This document shows positions 1 through 7,247 of a DNA stretch of 64,000 nt, one piece after another. The translations under genes were made by a program, and so were the position numbers. The notes under the pieces are model-generated. The model did not search any database. It saw only the letters and a list, made by a program, of their open reading frames with translations, and was not told where the DNA came from. Position 1 is the stretch's first letter, and the number at the start of each line of letters is the position of its first letter. This DNA comes from Yinghuangia elevatio (GTDB lineage Bacteria > Actinomycetota > Actinomycetes > Streptomycetales > Streptomycetaceae), in NCBI RefSeq assembly GCF_040649515.1, contig NZ_JBEZFP010000016.1, positions 1 to 64,000 on the forward strand, in the 5' to 3' direction.

Positions 1-31
1 CCGTACCGCGCCCCGCCCTATGTCGTGGGTA

Positions 32-61
32 CGTGCGTGCGCGCCTGCGTGCGCACGCACG
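32..61. terminator. Stem-loop downstream of the 107-1297 gene
   Basis: Two perfect 11-bp arms, CGTGCGTGCGC at 32-42 and GCGCACGCACG at 51-61, are separated by 8 nt. The structure lies about 45 nt past the stop codon of the leftward gene ending at 107, so it could end that transcript. No T-tract follows on the minus strand, so a role as terminator or 3'-end stabiliser is inferred from position. Confidence 0.35.
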
Positions 62-106
62 CCTGTCGGGCTCGTCCGCTACCGCACGGCCGCGTCCGTT
101 GCTCCG

Positions 107-1297
107 CTACTCGACGGCGCCCGCGCCGAGCCCCGTGTCGGTCGCGCCGTCCAGGATCTCCTGGAAGCCGTACCGCTCGTGCGGGCCGAAGACGATCTGC
201 TCCAGCACGCCCACACCCACGCGGCCTTCGCCGCCGATCTCGGTGACCCGGATGACCTGCTGCTGGTGCTGCCGGTCGAAGGCCAGCGGGTCGACCTCGT
301 CCACGACCCAGCTCTCGCCCTCGACGGCGAGTTCGCCCTGCCAGACGCCGTGCGCCCACTTGCTGTGCAGGTAGCCGAGCCCGGCCAGGAAGCCGCGCGT
401 GCCCATGGGTTCGATGCGGTACGCGAACTCCTTGCCCTCCGCGTCGGCCAGGTGCATCGTCCCGCCGGCCACCCGGCGCGTCCCGGGCACGAACGTCAAC
501 TCGTGGCGTACCGGGTGCAGTTCGGTGTAGCCGGTGGCCCCCGCGCCGTCCGTCGGGACGGCGAGCGCGGCGGTGTCCGGCACGGTGCCGAGCGGCTGCG
601 CGACCATGCGGTGGCCGTCCTTCTGGTACATCTCGCCGTCGGCGCGCTCGAAGGACCCCCAGAGGGTGACCTCGTTCTCCCAATGGATGGGGGCCCACAG
701 CCACATCATCGGGTTGAACGGCTTGGGCGCGCCCGCGTCGCGCTCGCCGACCGGGCGGATGCCCCACGAACGGTCGCGCGTGGCAAGCGTGGTGGTGGGG
801 TCGACGGCGATCTCGCGGCCGCCCGGCAGCGTGATGGTGCCGGACCAGACACCCAACTGGGTGAGCCGGGTGGCGTCCATGATGACGTGGTGGCCGTTGC
901 GGGTCGTGACGCGCGGCTCCTCGATCACCGCGGCCCGCGCCGTGAAGGTCAGGTCGCAGGTCAGGCCGGTCTCGTTGTCCGTCGCGTAGATGCGCAGCAC
1001 CTTGAGAGGTTCGACGACCTCGATCCCCAGCGGGCCGACGGTCAGGTCGAAGCGGTCCTGGGCGGCGCGGCGCGACGCGTGCAGGCTGTGCTGCACGCCG
1101 TCGACGCTGACCGTGAAGTGCGCGTCGGCCACGAAGCGGTTCGGGTACAGGCCGTGCGCGAACGCGAAGTAGAACGCGCCGTCGCGGTCGTAGCCGTTGA
1201 ACCAGTAGCGGTCGTACGCGTTGCGGTCCGAAGTGCCCGGGTGGGCCACGGGCTCGGGGGTCTGGTGGATCGGGAAGTCGTCCGCGGGAGTGAGCAC
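107..1297 (-). CDS. Uncharacterised lipocalin/hydratase-like protein, 396 aa
   Basis: A 396-residue soluble protein with many short beta-rich segments, no signal peptide and no membrane segment. Its layout (an N-terminal beta domain, then a second domain with the WLWAPIHWENE segment) resembles the AttH / carotenoid 1,2-hydratase / tocopherol-cyclase type double-lipocalin fold, but that is an impression only. The GTG at 1297 was chosen because AGAAAGGGG lies just upstream; a longer frame back to 1384 has no such site. It is the third gene in a leftward set after an alcohol dehydrogenase and a short-chain dehydrogenase, so it may take part in the same lipid or steroid pathway. A 267-bp gap with 16-bp repeats and a hairpin separates it from the SDR gene, so it may have its own transcript. 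Function unknown. Confidence 0.8.
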   Translation of the reverse strand: MLTPADDFPIHQTPEPVAHPGTSDRNAYDRYWFNGYDRDGAFYFAFAHGLYPNRFVADAHFTVSVDGVQHSLHASRRAAQDRFDLTVGPLGIEVVEPLKVLRIYATDNETGLTCDLTFTARAAVIEEPRVTTRNGHHVIMDATRLTQLGVWSGTITLPGGREIAVDPTTTLATRDRSWGIRPVGERDAGAPKPFNPMMWLWAPIHWENEVTLWGSFERADGEMYQKDGHRMVAQPLGTVPDTAALAVPTDGAGATGYTELHPVRHELTFVPGTRRVAGGTMHLADAEGKEFAYRIEPMGTRGFLAGLGYLHSKWAHGVWQGELAVEGESWVVDEVDPLAFDRQHQQQVIRVTEIGGEGRVGVGVLEQIVFGPHERYGFQEILDGATDTGLGAGAVE

Positions 1298-1368
1298 GCG
1301 GCGCCCCTTTCTGGTTCGCGGGCCGGGCCCGACGGATGAGGCGGCCCGGGTCCGGAAGGGCAGGCCGC

Positions 1369-1470
1369 GGTGACGGCTGGTCAAGGTGACGGCTGGTCGG
1401 CTGACGACGTACTCAGGTGGCGGCGTACTCGGGTGGCCGCGTACTCAGGTGGCCGCGTACTCAGGTGACA
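1369..1470. repeat. 16-bp-period direct repeats, two families
   Basis: Positions 1369-1400 hold two copies of GGTGACGGCTGG spaced 16 bp apart (1369, 1385). Positions 1407-1470 hold four copies of a unit built on GTACTCAGGTGG spaced 16 bp apart (1409, 1425, 1441, 1457), with single changes between copies. The tract is non-coding and lies between two leftward genes. The equal period of the two blocks suggests slipped-strand duplication, or a regular array of protein-binding sites. Confidence 0.8.
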
Positions 1471-1492
1471 CGTGTCGACATTGCGGCGACGG

Positions 1493-1524
1493 ACGGCGCG
1501 CCCGGACGAGGCCGGGCGCGCCGT
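1493..1524 (-). terminator. Hairpin after the SDR gene
   Basis: Perfect 13-bp arms at 1493-1505 and 1512-1524 enclose a 6-nt loop, about 40 nt beyond the SDR stop at 1565 in the direction of transcription. Stem strength fits an actinobacterial terminator without a U-tract. It would partly separate the SDR gene from the 107-1297 gene. Confidence 0.5.
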
Positions 1525-1564
1525 ACACGCAGGTGCCGGGTGGCCGCGCCGGGCGGCCCGGCGC

Positions 1565-2488
1565 TCAGCGCTCGCGCTTGAGGAACAGCAGGTCCGTCGC
1601 CGAGTAGCCCTGGTTGAGCTTCTTGTCCGCGTAGTGCGGCACGAGCACCTGCTCCAGCTCCTCCGGCGTGAAGGTCTCCTGCTTGGAGTCGAACTTCGCC
1701 TGGAGCGTGGGGCGTTCGACGACCGCGACGAAGCCGCCGTGCACGACGAAGACCTGGCCGGAGATGTTCTCGGCGGCCGGGCTGGCCAGGAACGCGACGA
1801 GCGGCGAGACGTGCTCGGGCGCCAGCGGGTCGAGTTCGCCGTCCGCGAGGCCGTCCTTCGCGTTGAACACGTTGCTGGTCATGTTGGTGAGCGCGCGCGG
1901 GGCGATGGCGTTGGCGCGGATGCCGTAGCGGTGGCAGCCGTTCGCGGTGCTCATCGTGAGGCCGACGATGGCCGACTTGGCGGCGGCGTAGTTCGGCTGG
2001 CCGGGCGAGCCGGCGAGGAAGGCCTCGGACGCGGTGTTGACGATGCGCGCGTACACCGGGCCGCCCTCGGCCTTGGACTTGTCGCGCCAGTACTTCGCGG
2101 CGTGGTGCGAGGTGTTGAAGGTGCCCTTGGCGTGCACCGCCAGGACGAGGTCCCACTCGGCCTCGGTCATGGAGAACAGCATGCGGTCGCGCAGCACACC
2201 CGCGTTGTTGACGAGGATGTCGATCGAGCCGTACGTGTCGATCGCGAGCTGGATCAGTTCGCCGCCGACCTCGAACACCGAGATGTCGCCGCGGTGCGCG
2301 ACGGCCTCGCCGCCGCCCGCGACGATCTCGTCGACCACGGCCTGGGCCGGGTTCGGGGCACCCTCGGGGGCGAAGTCGTTGACGACGACCTTCGCTCCCT
2401 GCTTGGCCAGTTCGAGGGCCTCGGCGCGGCCGAGACCGCCGCCGGCGCCGGTGATGACGGCAACCTTGCCTGCGAGGGACGTGGTCAT
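1565..2488 (-). CDS. Short-chain dehydrogenase, 3-hydroxyacyl-CoA dehydrogenase type
   Basis: A 307-residue classical SDR. The cofactor motif TGAGGGLG is at residues 13-20, NNAG at 94-97, and the catalytic set is Ser154, Tyr167, Lys171 (YxxxK). The acidic Asp38 after the second strand fits NAD(H) preference. Length and the C-terminal extension of about 50 residues after the core resemble the 3-hydroxyacyl-CoA dehydrogenase unit of peroxisomal MFE-2 and mycobacterial Hsd4A-type enzymes that work on steroid side chains and fatty acyl-CoAs. It follows the alcohol dehydrogenase in the same direction after a strong intercistronic hairpin. A partner hydratase-2 lies at 9414-10274, beyond the mobile island. 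Assignment to SDR is firm; the acyl-CoA substrate is inferred. Confidence 0.9.
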   Translation of the reverse strand: MTTSLAGKVAVITGAGGGLGRAEALELAKQGAKVVVNDFAPEGAPNPAQAVVDEIVAGGGEAVAHRGDISVFEVGGELIQLAIDTYGSIDILVNNAGVLRDRMLFSMTEAEWDLVLAVHAKGTFNTSHHAAKYWRDKSKAEGGPVYARIVNTASEAFLAGSPGQPNYAAAKSAIVGLTMSTANGCHRYGIRANAIAPRALTNMTSNVFNAKDGLADGELDPLAPEHVSPLVAFLASPAAENISGQVFVVHGGFVAVVERPTLQAKFDSKQETFTPEELEQVLVPHYADKKLNQGYSATDLLFLKRER

Positions 2489-2518
2489 GTGCTGCTCTCC
2501 TGGGTGTGCGGTGTGGTC

Positions 2519-2573
2519 GTCGGCGGGCCGGGCCGGCCCGCGGGGCTCCGCGCGTCCGGCCCGGCCCGCCGAC
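2519..2573. other. Perfect 18-bp intercistronic stem-loop
   Basis: Arms at 2519-2536 and 2556-2573 are exact complements over 18 bp with a 19-nt loop. The structure lies between the stop of the alcohol dehydrogenase (2591) and the start of the SDR gene (2488), 30 nt before the SDR start. No T-run follows on either strand. It could attenuate read-through, or stabilise the upstream mRNA segment so the two genes are expressed at different levels. Confidence 0.6.
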
Positions 2574-2590
2574 TGAGGATCGGACCGGGG

Positions 2591-3670
2591 TCAGGCGAGG
2601 GTGACGATGGTGCGGATCGACTCACCGCTGCGCATCAGCTCGAAGGCCTGGTTGATGTCGGCGATGCCGACGCGGTGGGTGATCATGCTCTCGAGGTCGA
2701 TGCGGCCGGCCCGCCACAGGCGGATGATGCGGTTGTACTCGCGCACGATGTCGCCGCCGCCGTAGATGCTGCCGATGATCTGCTTCTGGTCGAAGAACAG
2801 CTCGAACATGTTGAACTGCACGTTGTCGTCCATGGCGCCGGCGCCGACCACGACGACCTGGCCGCCGCGGCGGGTGAGGTCGTACGCGCTGCGCACGGTG
2901 AACGACTTGCCGACCACCTCGAACACCGCGTCGAAGCCCTGGCCCGCGGTCAGCTCCTGCTTGAGCGCGGCGGCCTCGTCCGGGGTGGCGGTGTGCGTGG
3001 CGCCGAACTGCTTGGCCCAGGCGTGCTTGCTGGTCGCGGGGTCGATGGCGACGATCTCCGAGGCGCCACACGCGCGGAGGGCCTGGATGACGGCGATGCC
3101 GACGCCGCCCGCGCCGATGACGGCGGTGCTCATGCCCGGCTCGATCTTCGCGCTGTTGAAGACCGCGCCCATGCCGGTGGTCACGCCGCAGCCGATCAGC
3201 GAGGCGATCTCGTACGGGACGTCGTCCGGCACCTTGACGGCGCACGGGGCGGCGACCACGACCTCCTCGGCGAAGGTGCCGGTGCCGGTCATGCCGAAGG
3301 ACGGCGTACCGCCGAAGGTGAAGTTCTGGGTGCCGGCGTTCATGAAGCCCGACAGACACAGGTTCGACTGGCCGCCGGTGCAGAAGTTGCAGGTGCCGCA
3401 CGGCGGCGCCCAGCACACGATGACCTTGTCGCCGACCGCGACGGTGGTGACGTCGTCACCGACCTCGACGACCTCGCCGGCGCCCTCGTGGCCCGGCACG
3501 AACGGTGCGGGCTGCGGCAGTACGCCGGTCATCGCCGACAGGTCGGAGTGGCACACGCCGGTCACATGCAGCTTGACCTTCACCCGGCCCGGCCCCATGC
3601 CGACGGCCTCGACGTCGTCGCGGACCTCGAGCTTGTCCTGTCCGGTCTCGTGCAGGATGGCTGCGCGCAT
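2591..3670 (-). CDS. Zinc-dependent alcohol dehydrogenase (MDR family)
   Basis: A 359-residue medium-chain dehydrogenase. Catalytic zinc ligands are Cys40 and His61-Glu62 (the GHE motif); the structural zinc lobe has Cys91, Cys94, Cys97 and Cys105 with the usual C-x2-C-x2-C-x7-C spacing. The NAD(P) fold is marked by IGAGGVG near residue 190. It should oxidise a primary or secondary alcohol to the carbonyl with NAD(P)+. The ATG at 3670 was chosen over the longer frame to 3700 because GAGGAG lies 7 nt upstream. It leads a leftward gene set with the SDR gene, under a promoter region carrying an operator-like motif shared with the hydratase gene at 9.4 kb. The substrate is unknown; context suggests lipid or sterol breakdown. 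Confidence 0.92.
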   Translation of the reverse strand: MRAAILHETGQDKLEVRDDVEAVGMGPGRVKVKLHVTGVCHSDLSAMTGVLPQPAPFVPGHEGAGEVVEVGDDVTTVAVGDKVIVCWAPPCGTCNFCTGGQSNLCLSGFMNAGTQNFTFGGTPSFGMTGTGTFAEEVVVAAPCAVKVPDDVPYEIASLIGCGVTTGMGAVFNSAKIEPGMSTAVIGAGGVGIAVIQALRACGASEIVAIDPATSKHAWAKQFGATHTATPDEAAALKQELTAGQGFDAVFEVVGKSFTVRSAYDLTRRGGQVVVVGAGAMDDNVQFNMFELFFDQKQIIGSIYGGGDIVREYNRIIRLWRAGRIDLESMITHRVGIADINQAFELMRSGESIRTIVTLA

Positions 3671-3758
3671 GATGCTGCTCCTCGTCCTAGCCGTGCCCAT
3701 GAGGTCGCCGTGGCCCCGGTCGGGCCCGGTCGGGGTGCGGTCGCCGACGTCGCGAAAA

Positions 3759-3780
3759 TATAACGCGTTCTCGTTTCCGA
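3759..3780. promoter_or_regulatory. KstR-like operator upstream of the alcohol dehydrogenase
   Basis: TATAACGCGTTCTC at 3759-3772 fits T-N2-AAC-N2-GTT-N2-C. It is one base short of the KstR consensus as I recall it (T-N2-AAC-N2-GTT-N2-A), and continues into CGTTTCCG. The same block, AAC-N2-GTT-N-TCGTTTCCG, recurs at 10346-10363 upstream of the MaoC gene. It lies 89 bp before the adh start in an A/T-richer patch. Binding by a TetR-type lipid or steroid regulator is inferred. Confidence 0.55.
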
Positions 3781-3968
3781 CAAGGTCGATGACAAGGTCA
3801 AGCTATACGCCCGGGCAAGTCTGCTGAAGCCCTCGGGGCCCTTTGGCCGCCATCAGACCCTCCGGAGCACGCTTCCGGGCGCCGCCAGGGGCCCCTGCCG
3901 CGGTCGTCAGGGACCCCCAGCCGCGGTCGCCGGAGACTCCCGCCTCGGTCGCCGGGGCCCCGCGCACC

Positions 3969-4328
3969 TCAGTTGGGAGTGGTCCCTTCCGAAGCCCTGC
4001 GCACCGCCGTACGCCGCCATCGCCCCCCCGGCACGGCCTGCGGGCCCGCTTCGGCGCCTAAGGCCCGCGCCGCCATATCGCGGGCGGACGGGATGGCATC
4101 GTGCAGGGGCAGGGGGACGACCTCGGCCGACCAGCTCACCGACGACGGAACGGGGGCCATGCCGGCCTCCTCCAGGCACTCGGACCAGCCGTCCCGGAAC
4201 CCCGCCAGGTACTCGGCCTCCAGGGCCGCCCGGACCGCCGTCAGCGCCGCGGACGTCACCTCGTCCAGGAGCGCCGGCGCCACCAGTTGTGCACACATGC
4301 AGTTCAGCAAGGTTCGGGAAAGACGCAT
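3969..4328 (-). CDS. Small hypothetical protein, 119 aa
   Basis: A 119-residue protein of unknown function with an amphipathic helical N-terminal half (residues 12-50, rich in Ala, Leu and Glu) and a basic, less ordered tail. GGAGG lies immediately upstream of the ATG at 4328, although the spacing of about 3 nt is short. It is transcribed away from the Wbl-type mini-operon, and the two genes share their start region in an A/T-rich patch (4330-4370). No motif was recognised. It may be part of the same mobile island. Reality of the frame is supported by the ribosome site and ordinary composition only. Confidence 0.55.
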   Translation of the reverse strand: MRLSRTLLNCMCAQLVAPALLDEVTSAALTAVRAALEAEYLAGFRDGWSECLEEAGMAPVPSSVSWSAEVVPLPLHDAIPSARDMAARALGAEAGPQAVPGGRWRRTAVRRASEGTTPN

Positions 4329-4346
4329 TTTCCTCCAAATTCTCAA

Positions 4347-4614
4347 ATCACCACAAATAACAACGGCGTTGCCGACGGCTTCGACTGGCGTACCCGTGCC
4401 GCGTGCATCGGGCTCCCGCCCGAGACGGGTCCTCGGCACCGACCACTCCGCGGCGCGCGTCGCCCTCTCCGCCTGCGCCGACTGCCCGGTCCGCGACCTC
4501 TGCCTGAGCGTCGTGGACCCCGAACGCCACTGGTTCGACGGGGTGAGCGGCGGACGCGTCTGGCGCAACGGGCGCGACGTCACCGCGTCCGCCGTACGAC
4601 AGAGGGCCACGTGA
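4347..4614 (+). pseudogene. Wbl (WhiB-like) iron-sulfur regulator, frameshifted
   Basis: Two reading frames together spell a WhiB-like protein. The first (to about 4429) carries DWRTRAAC with the first cluster cysteine; the second (4430-4614) carries CADCPVRDLC, giving C-x2-C-x5-C, then GVSGGRVWR where the family has its G(V/I)WGG turn. Removing one G from the GGG run at 4427-4429 joins them with 22 residues between the first and second cysteine. The first frame has no ATG, GTG or TTG near its expected beginning; an ATC at 4347 sits where the start would be. An in-frame ATG for the second frame exists at 4297 but that product would lack the first cysteine. The stop overlaps the next gene's GTG. 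It is either a decayed gene or a sequence error. Confidence 0.6.
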
Positions 4615-5156
4615 CCGACCACGCGACCGACGTACGCGCCGACCGCGCCGCGGCCCGGGCGAACCTGCGCGTCGGCCTGACCGGCCTGGCCCCTACCCGC
4701 GCCCCGATCCGCATCCACGTCTCCGAGGCCCTCCGCGACATCACCGACGGCGTCACCGAACTGGAGGAGGCGGTCTGTGACCGCCTGCGCATCCGACGTC
4801 CCCAGCGCGCCGGCACCGGCGAAACGATCCGGCACCTCCTCAGACTGCTCGCGCACATCGACACCGCCCCTGTGCTCGCCCATCACGCACGCGACGAGTC
4901 CCGCCGCATGGCCCGTCGCGCGAGCTGCGCCCTCGGCGACGACGGACCGATGCTCCGCCTGCCCGGCACCTGCCCGCACTGCGACTGCGTGTCGATGCGC
5001 CACCTCCCCCTGGACGGCGTGGTGTGGTGCGCCAACCCGGACTGCCGCTGCACGACGGCCGATTGCGGCTGCGCGTCGGGCCCCGGCCCCGCGCACAGTT
5101 GGCCCGACGCGACACCCCCCCGACCGCTGAACACCCTTGCCGGGAGCCGCCGATGA
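4611..5156 (+). CDS. Zinc-ribbon protein in a Wbl/excisionase mini-operon
   Basis: A 181-residue protein. The first 110 residues are helical and charged. Cys121 and Cys124 (CPHC), then Cys126, Cys140 and Cys145, with a further Cys-rich tail (Cys147, Cys152, Cys154), look like a zinc ribbon. The GTG at 4611 overlaps the Wbl stop (GTGA), and the stop overlaps the next ATG (ATGA), so all three genes are likely translationally coupled. Small Cys-rich proteins next to Wbl and excisionase-like genes are common in actinobacterial prophages and integrative elements. Function unknown; a role in nucleic-acid or protein binding within the element is a guess. Confidence 0.75.
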   Translation: MTDHATDVRADRAAARANLRVGLTGLAPTRAPIRIHVSEALRDITDGVTELEEAVCDRLRIRRPQRAGTGETIRHLLRLLAHIDTAPVLAHHARDESRRMARRASCALGDDGPMLRLPGTCPHCDCVSMRHLPLDGVVWCANPDCRCTTADCGCASGPGPAHSWPDATPPRPLNTLAGSRR

Positions 5157-5378
5157 ACCGCGGCTACCGGGTATCTGCTCACCACCGAGATGGCCGCCGG
5201 CGAGGCCAGGGTCCCGCCCGCGACCATCCGCCAACGGGTCCGGCGCGGCCACCTCACGATCGCCGAACGCCGGGGCCGCAGCACGCTGTTCCGCCCCGCC
5301 GACGTCTTCGCGGCGGAGCGGGCCACGCGGCGGCGTGTGCCCGCCGCGCCCCGACAACCGGCGGACCACGCCGGATAG
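5153..5378 (+). pseudogene. Excisionase/MerR-like DNA-binding protein, frameshifted
   Basis: From 5175 the frame reads YLLTTEMAAGEARVPPATIR and on through a wing, the pattern of a short winged-helix protein (excisionase or MerR-like) that starts near its N-terminus. The ATG at 5153, which overlaps the preceding stop, is out of frame with it. Deleting one G from the GGG at 5169-5171 makes a continuous protein of about 74 residues from that ATG. An internal ATG at 5190 gives a 62-residue product without the first helix. As with the Wbl gene upstream, the extra G lies in a CGGGT context. Either the gene is broken or the sequence has an error here. Confidence 0.6.
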
Positions 5379-5405
5379 CCCACCGGGTGGCCACGCACCG
5401 GCCGA

Positions 5406-5439
5406 CGAGCCCTGGTCGAACCCAAATCGACCAGGCTCG
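5406..5439 (+). terminator. Hairpin after the Wbl/excisionase operon
   Basis: CGAGCCCTGGTCGA pairs with TCGACCAGGCTCG across a 7-nt loop with one bulged C. It lies about 30 nt after the stop at 5378 and probably ends the three-gene transcript. No T-tract follows. The rest of 5440-5690 shows no gene I can support. Confidence 0.55.
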
Positions 5440-5691
5440 TTGCCGCCCGCGTTCGTACGATCCCGCGACACCCCGACCGATCAAGCCATTTGCGCGACCT
5501 GAGCACCGGCGTCACACACAATGCAGCGGCGGAGCTGTGCCCCTACGAAGGCACCGGGTACCCACGGAAAGCCAGGCGCGACACTCCCGGCCGAACAGTG
5601 CTCTCTCCCTTGGCCAACGTGCCCAAGACACCGCCATTTCCAACAGACGAATCACCCATGGCGGCCCGGCGAACTCCGGTAGCCGGTCCTG

Positions 5692-5958
5692 TCACGTCCG
5701 GCGACCGGTGTGGAAAGCGATCCACCACGCTGCGAATTCCGTCAGCACGGTTGCGTGGAATTTCGGGTCGTCCCAGTTCTCGAAGTCGTCGATGACGGCG
5801 AAGCCGTGGTTCTTCGTCTTCCAGTGCCGAATTCCGGCGAACGCGCTGGGCCGCTCCACGCCGTAGTCCAGGAAGTACCAGAAGACCGGACTGTCCGCGG
5901 CATCCCGCGAGTTGACCAATGTGCGGAACTCGGGCCGATCGCCGCGAGTTCGCTGCAA
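5692..5958 (-). CDS. Hypothetical fragment, 88 aa
   Basis: An 88-residue frame with a clearly protein-like, aromatic- and acid-rich composition (for example FWYFLDYG and DDFENWDD). The only start is a TTG at 5958 with no ribosome site, so it is probably the C-terminal part of a longer, truncated protein. Base composition is lower in GC than the neighbouring genes, and it abuts the phage-lysin remnant. The composition is reminiscent of small immunity-type proteins, but no family was recognised. Confidence 0.45.
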   Translation of the reverse strand: MQRTRGDRPEFRTLVNSRDAADSPVFWYFLDYGVERPSAFAGIRHWKTKNHGFAVIDDFENWDDPKFHATVLTEFAAWWIAFHTGRRT

Positions 5959-6084
5959 GGAGTGACCGGCCCCGCCAATCAGGCCAGTCGCCGCCTCGAC
6001 GGTGTGCGCAAGTCGGCGCAGGCCGCGGACGGGGCCATGGGGCGAATTCGGGGTTCGGCGGCCGGGGGGAAACGGCCGAAGGGG

Positions 6085-6487
6085 GCGTTCTCTCCCAGAC
6101 GCCTGATCAGCTCAACGAACTGGCCGCGAAGTTGGCGGAACTGCTGCCCACATATCTGATCTACCGGGATCCCCCGGTGGTGCCCGTGTGGGAGGTGCCG
6201 GCTCCTCCGCCGGCACCCGGCGCCGTCGAGTCCGCCGTGGCGTTCGGTACGGACATGGCATTCGGTTGCCGCGGGCGTCGCCTGGTTCAGGAGCCGAGGG
6301 CGGTTCTCGGAGTATCCGGCCGTCGGGGCGCAGGTGTTCTTCGGGCCGGGCGGCGGGTCGCAGGTGGGGCTCGTGTACGCATACGACGCCACCTACGCGT
6401 ACACCGTCGAGGGCAACACCCCAACGCCACCGACAGCGCGGAAGGCGACCGCGTGTACCTGAAAGCGCCTGCGCCGGGACGCTTCGC
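6085..6487 (+). pseudogene. Phage endolysin remnant (CHAP/amidase-like), multiply frameshifted
   Basis: Pieces of one protein appear in successive frames. LNELAAKLAELLPTYL with a proline-rich stretch runs to about 6262. VAWFRSRGRFSEYPAVGAQ starts at 6277 and leads into a segment with GPGGGSQVGLVYAYD and YTVEGNT. NATDSAEGDRVYLK follows, then KRLRRDA. At least three frame changes are needed to read through. The pattern matches CHAP-type cell-wall hydrolases found in actinophage lysis modules. The remnant ends at 6482-6487, where a resolvase fragment on the other strand begins, so the gene was cut and then decayed. It cannot yield a working enzyme. Confidence 0.6.
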
Positions 6488-6920
6488 CTCGGCGGCCCGC
6501 AGCCCGTCGTAGGTCATTTGGCGCTGAAGGTCGCGCTGCAGTTCTCCGGCGGCGGCGAGGGTCTGCGCCATGAACTTGACCGCGGACAGCAGTTCTCCGG
6601 TACGCGGGTGGCGCGCGGTGAGGTCCATCGCGGAGAACGCGCCGTCGTGGATGCGCAGGGCGAGATGAGCAGTGTGGAGGACGTCGAGCACGTCGAGGAT
6701 GTGGCCGGTGCCGCGGACGAGGCGGAACATCTCGGAGGTGTGCACGGTGTCGCCGGGCCGGGCGTAGTCGAGGAGCGCGCGGAACTTCGGGCGCTGGAGG
6801 GGGTGGAGGCGGCTGGAGGTGCCGGGGTCCTCCTCGAAGACGGCCGGGTCCTCGATGCCGGCCTCGTTCAGGACAAGGTTCTGCCGGGCGGTCGACTGCT
6901 GGTCGGTCGAGACCCGCTTT
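6482..6920 (-). pseudogene. Serine recombinase (Tn3-type resolvase) remnant
   Basis: The frame contains RVSTDQQSTARQN, holding the serine of the RVST motif that is catalytic in resolvases and invertases. EMFRLVRG and a helical segment ending at DGLRAAEAK follow. The first residues (normally a Gly-Tyr-Ala-Arg strand) are replaced by unrelated sequence, and the C-terminal helix-turn-helix is missing because the phage-lysin remnant begins there. It is therefore truncated at both ends. It points the same way as the Tn3-family transposase fragment at 8519-9015, and both may come from one transposon with the 7248-8462 gene as cargo. Confidence 0.7.
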
Positions 6921-7000
6921 AGACCAGGTTCGCCACTCGAGGGTCCCTTCCGTACCGAGGATCGGACCCTATCCGTCGCCAAACCCTGTCATCAATCGCC

Positions 7001-7012
7001 ATCGGATCCGAT
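7001..7012. promoter_or_regulatory. 12-bp palindrome in the 6921-7247 gap
   Basis: ATCGGATCCGAT is a perfect palindrome about 235 bp upstream of the HExxH gene, in an A/T-richer region. The 327-bp gap holds no coding frame that I can support. It may be an operator or a chance site. Confidence 0.25.
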
Positions 7013-7247
7013 TGGATTCGCGCCGCCTCGAACCCCCGGATTGCACGGGTTCATTGGACGCGCCGCCTCCCTGTCGTCATTCGATCCTTTGAAGACATCT
7101 GCAGCGACGGCCTCAGGCAACCGCGGCGACGCGGTCTAGTGTGATGGAGCCGGGCCTGCTGAGTGCGGACGGGCCGGTCCCGATGCTTCGGCGGAGTCAT
7201 TCAGCTTCAACTTGCAGGTCTGGCACAGTTCTGGGACAGGACTCGCG

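Noticed and set aside
18..767. Long arginine-rich frames on both strands over the 107-1297 gene
   Set aside because: High-GC genomes give long open frames opposite and offset to real genes; the Arg/Gly/Ala-rich translations lack any domain pattern. The same reasoning was applied to many similar frames across the window.
1472..3763. 763-residue plus-strand frame across the SDR and alcohol dehydrogenase genes
   Set aside because: It is antisense to two clear enzymes with complete motifs, and its translation is low-complexity His/Arg/Asp/Gly.
5137..5866. Plus-strand frames of 121 and 280 aa running past the excisionase-like gene
   Set aside because: They cross the terminator-like hairpin at 5406-5439 and have no domain pattern; only the short winged-helix frame looks like protein.
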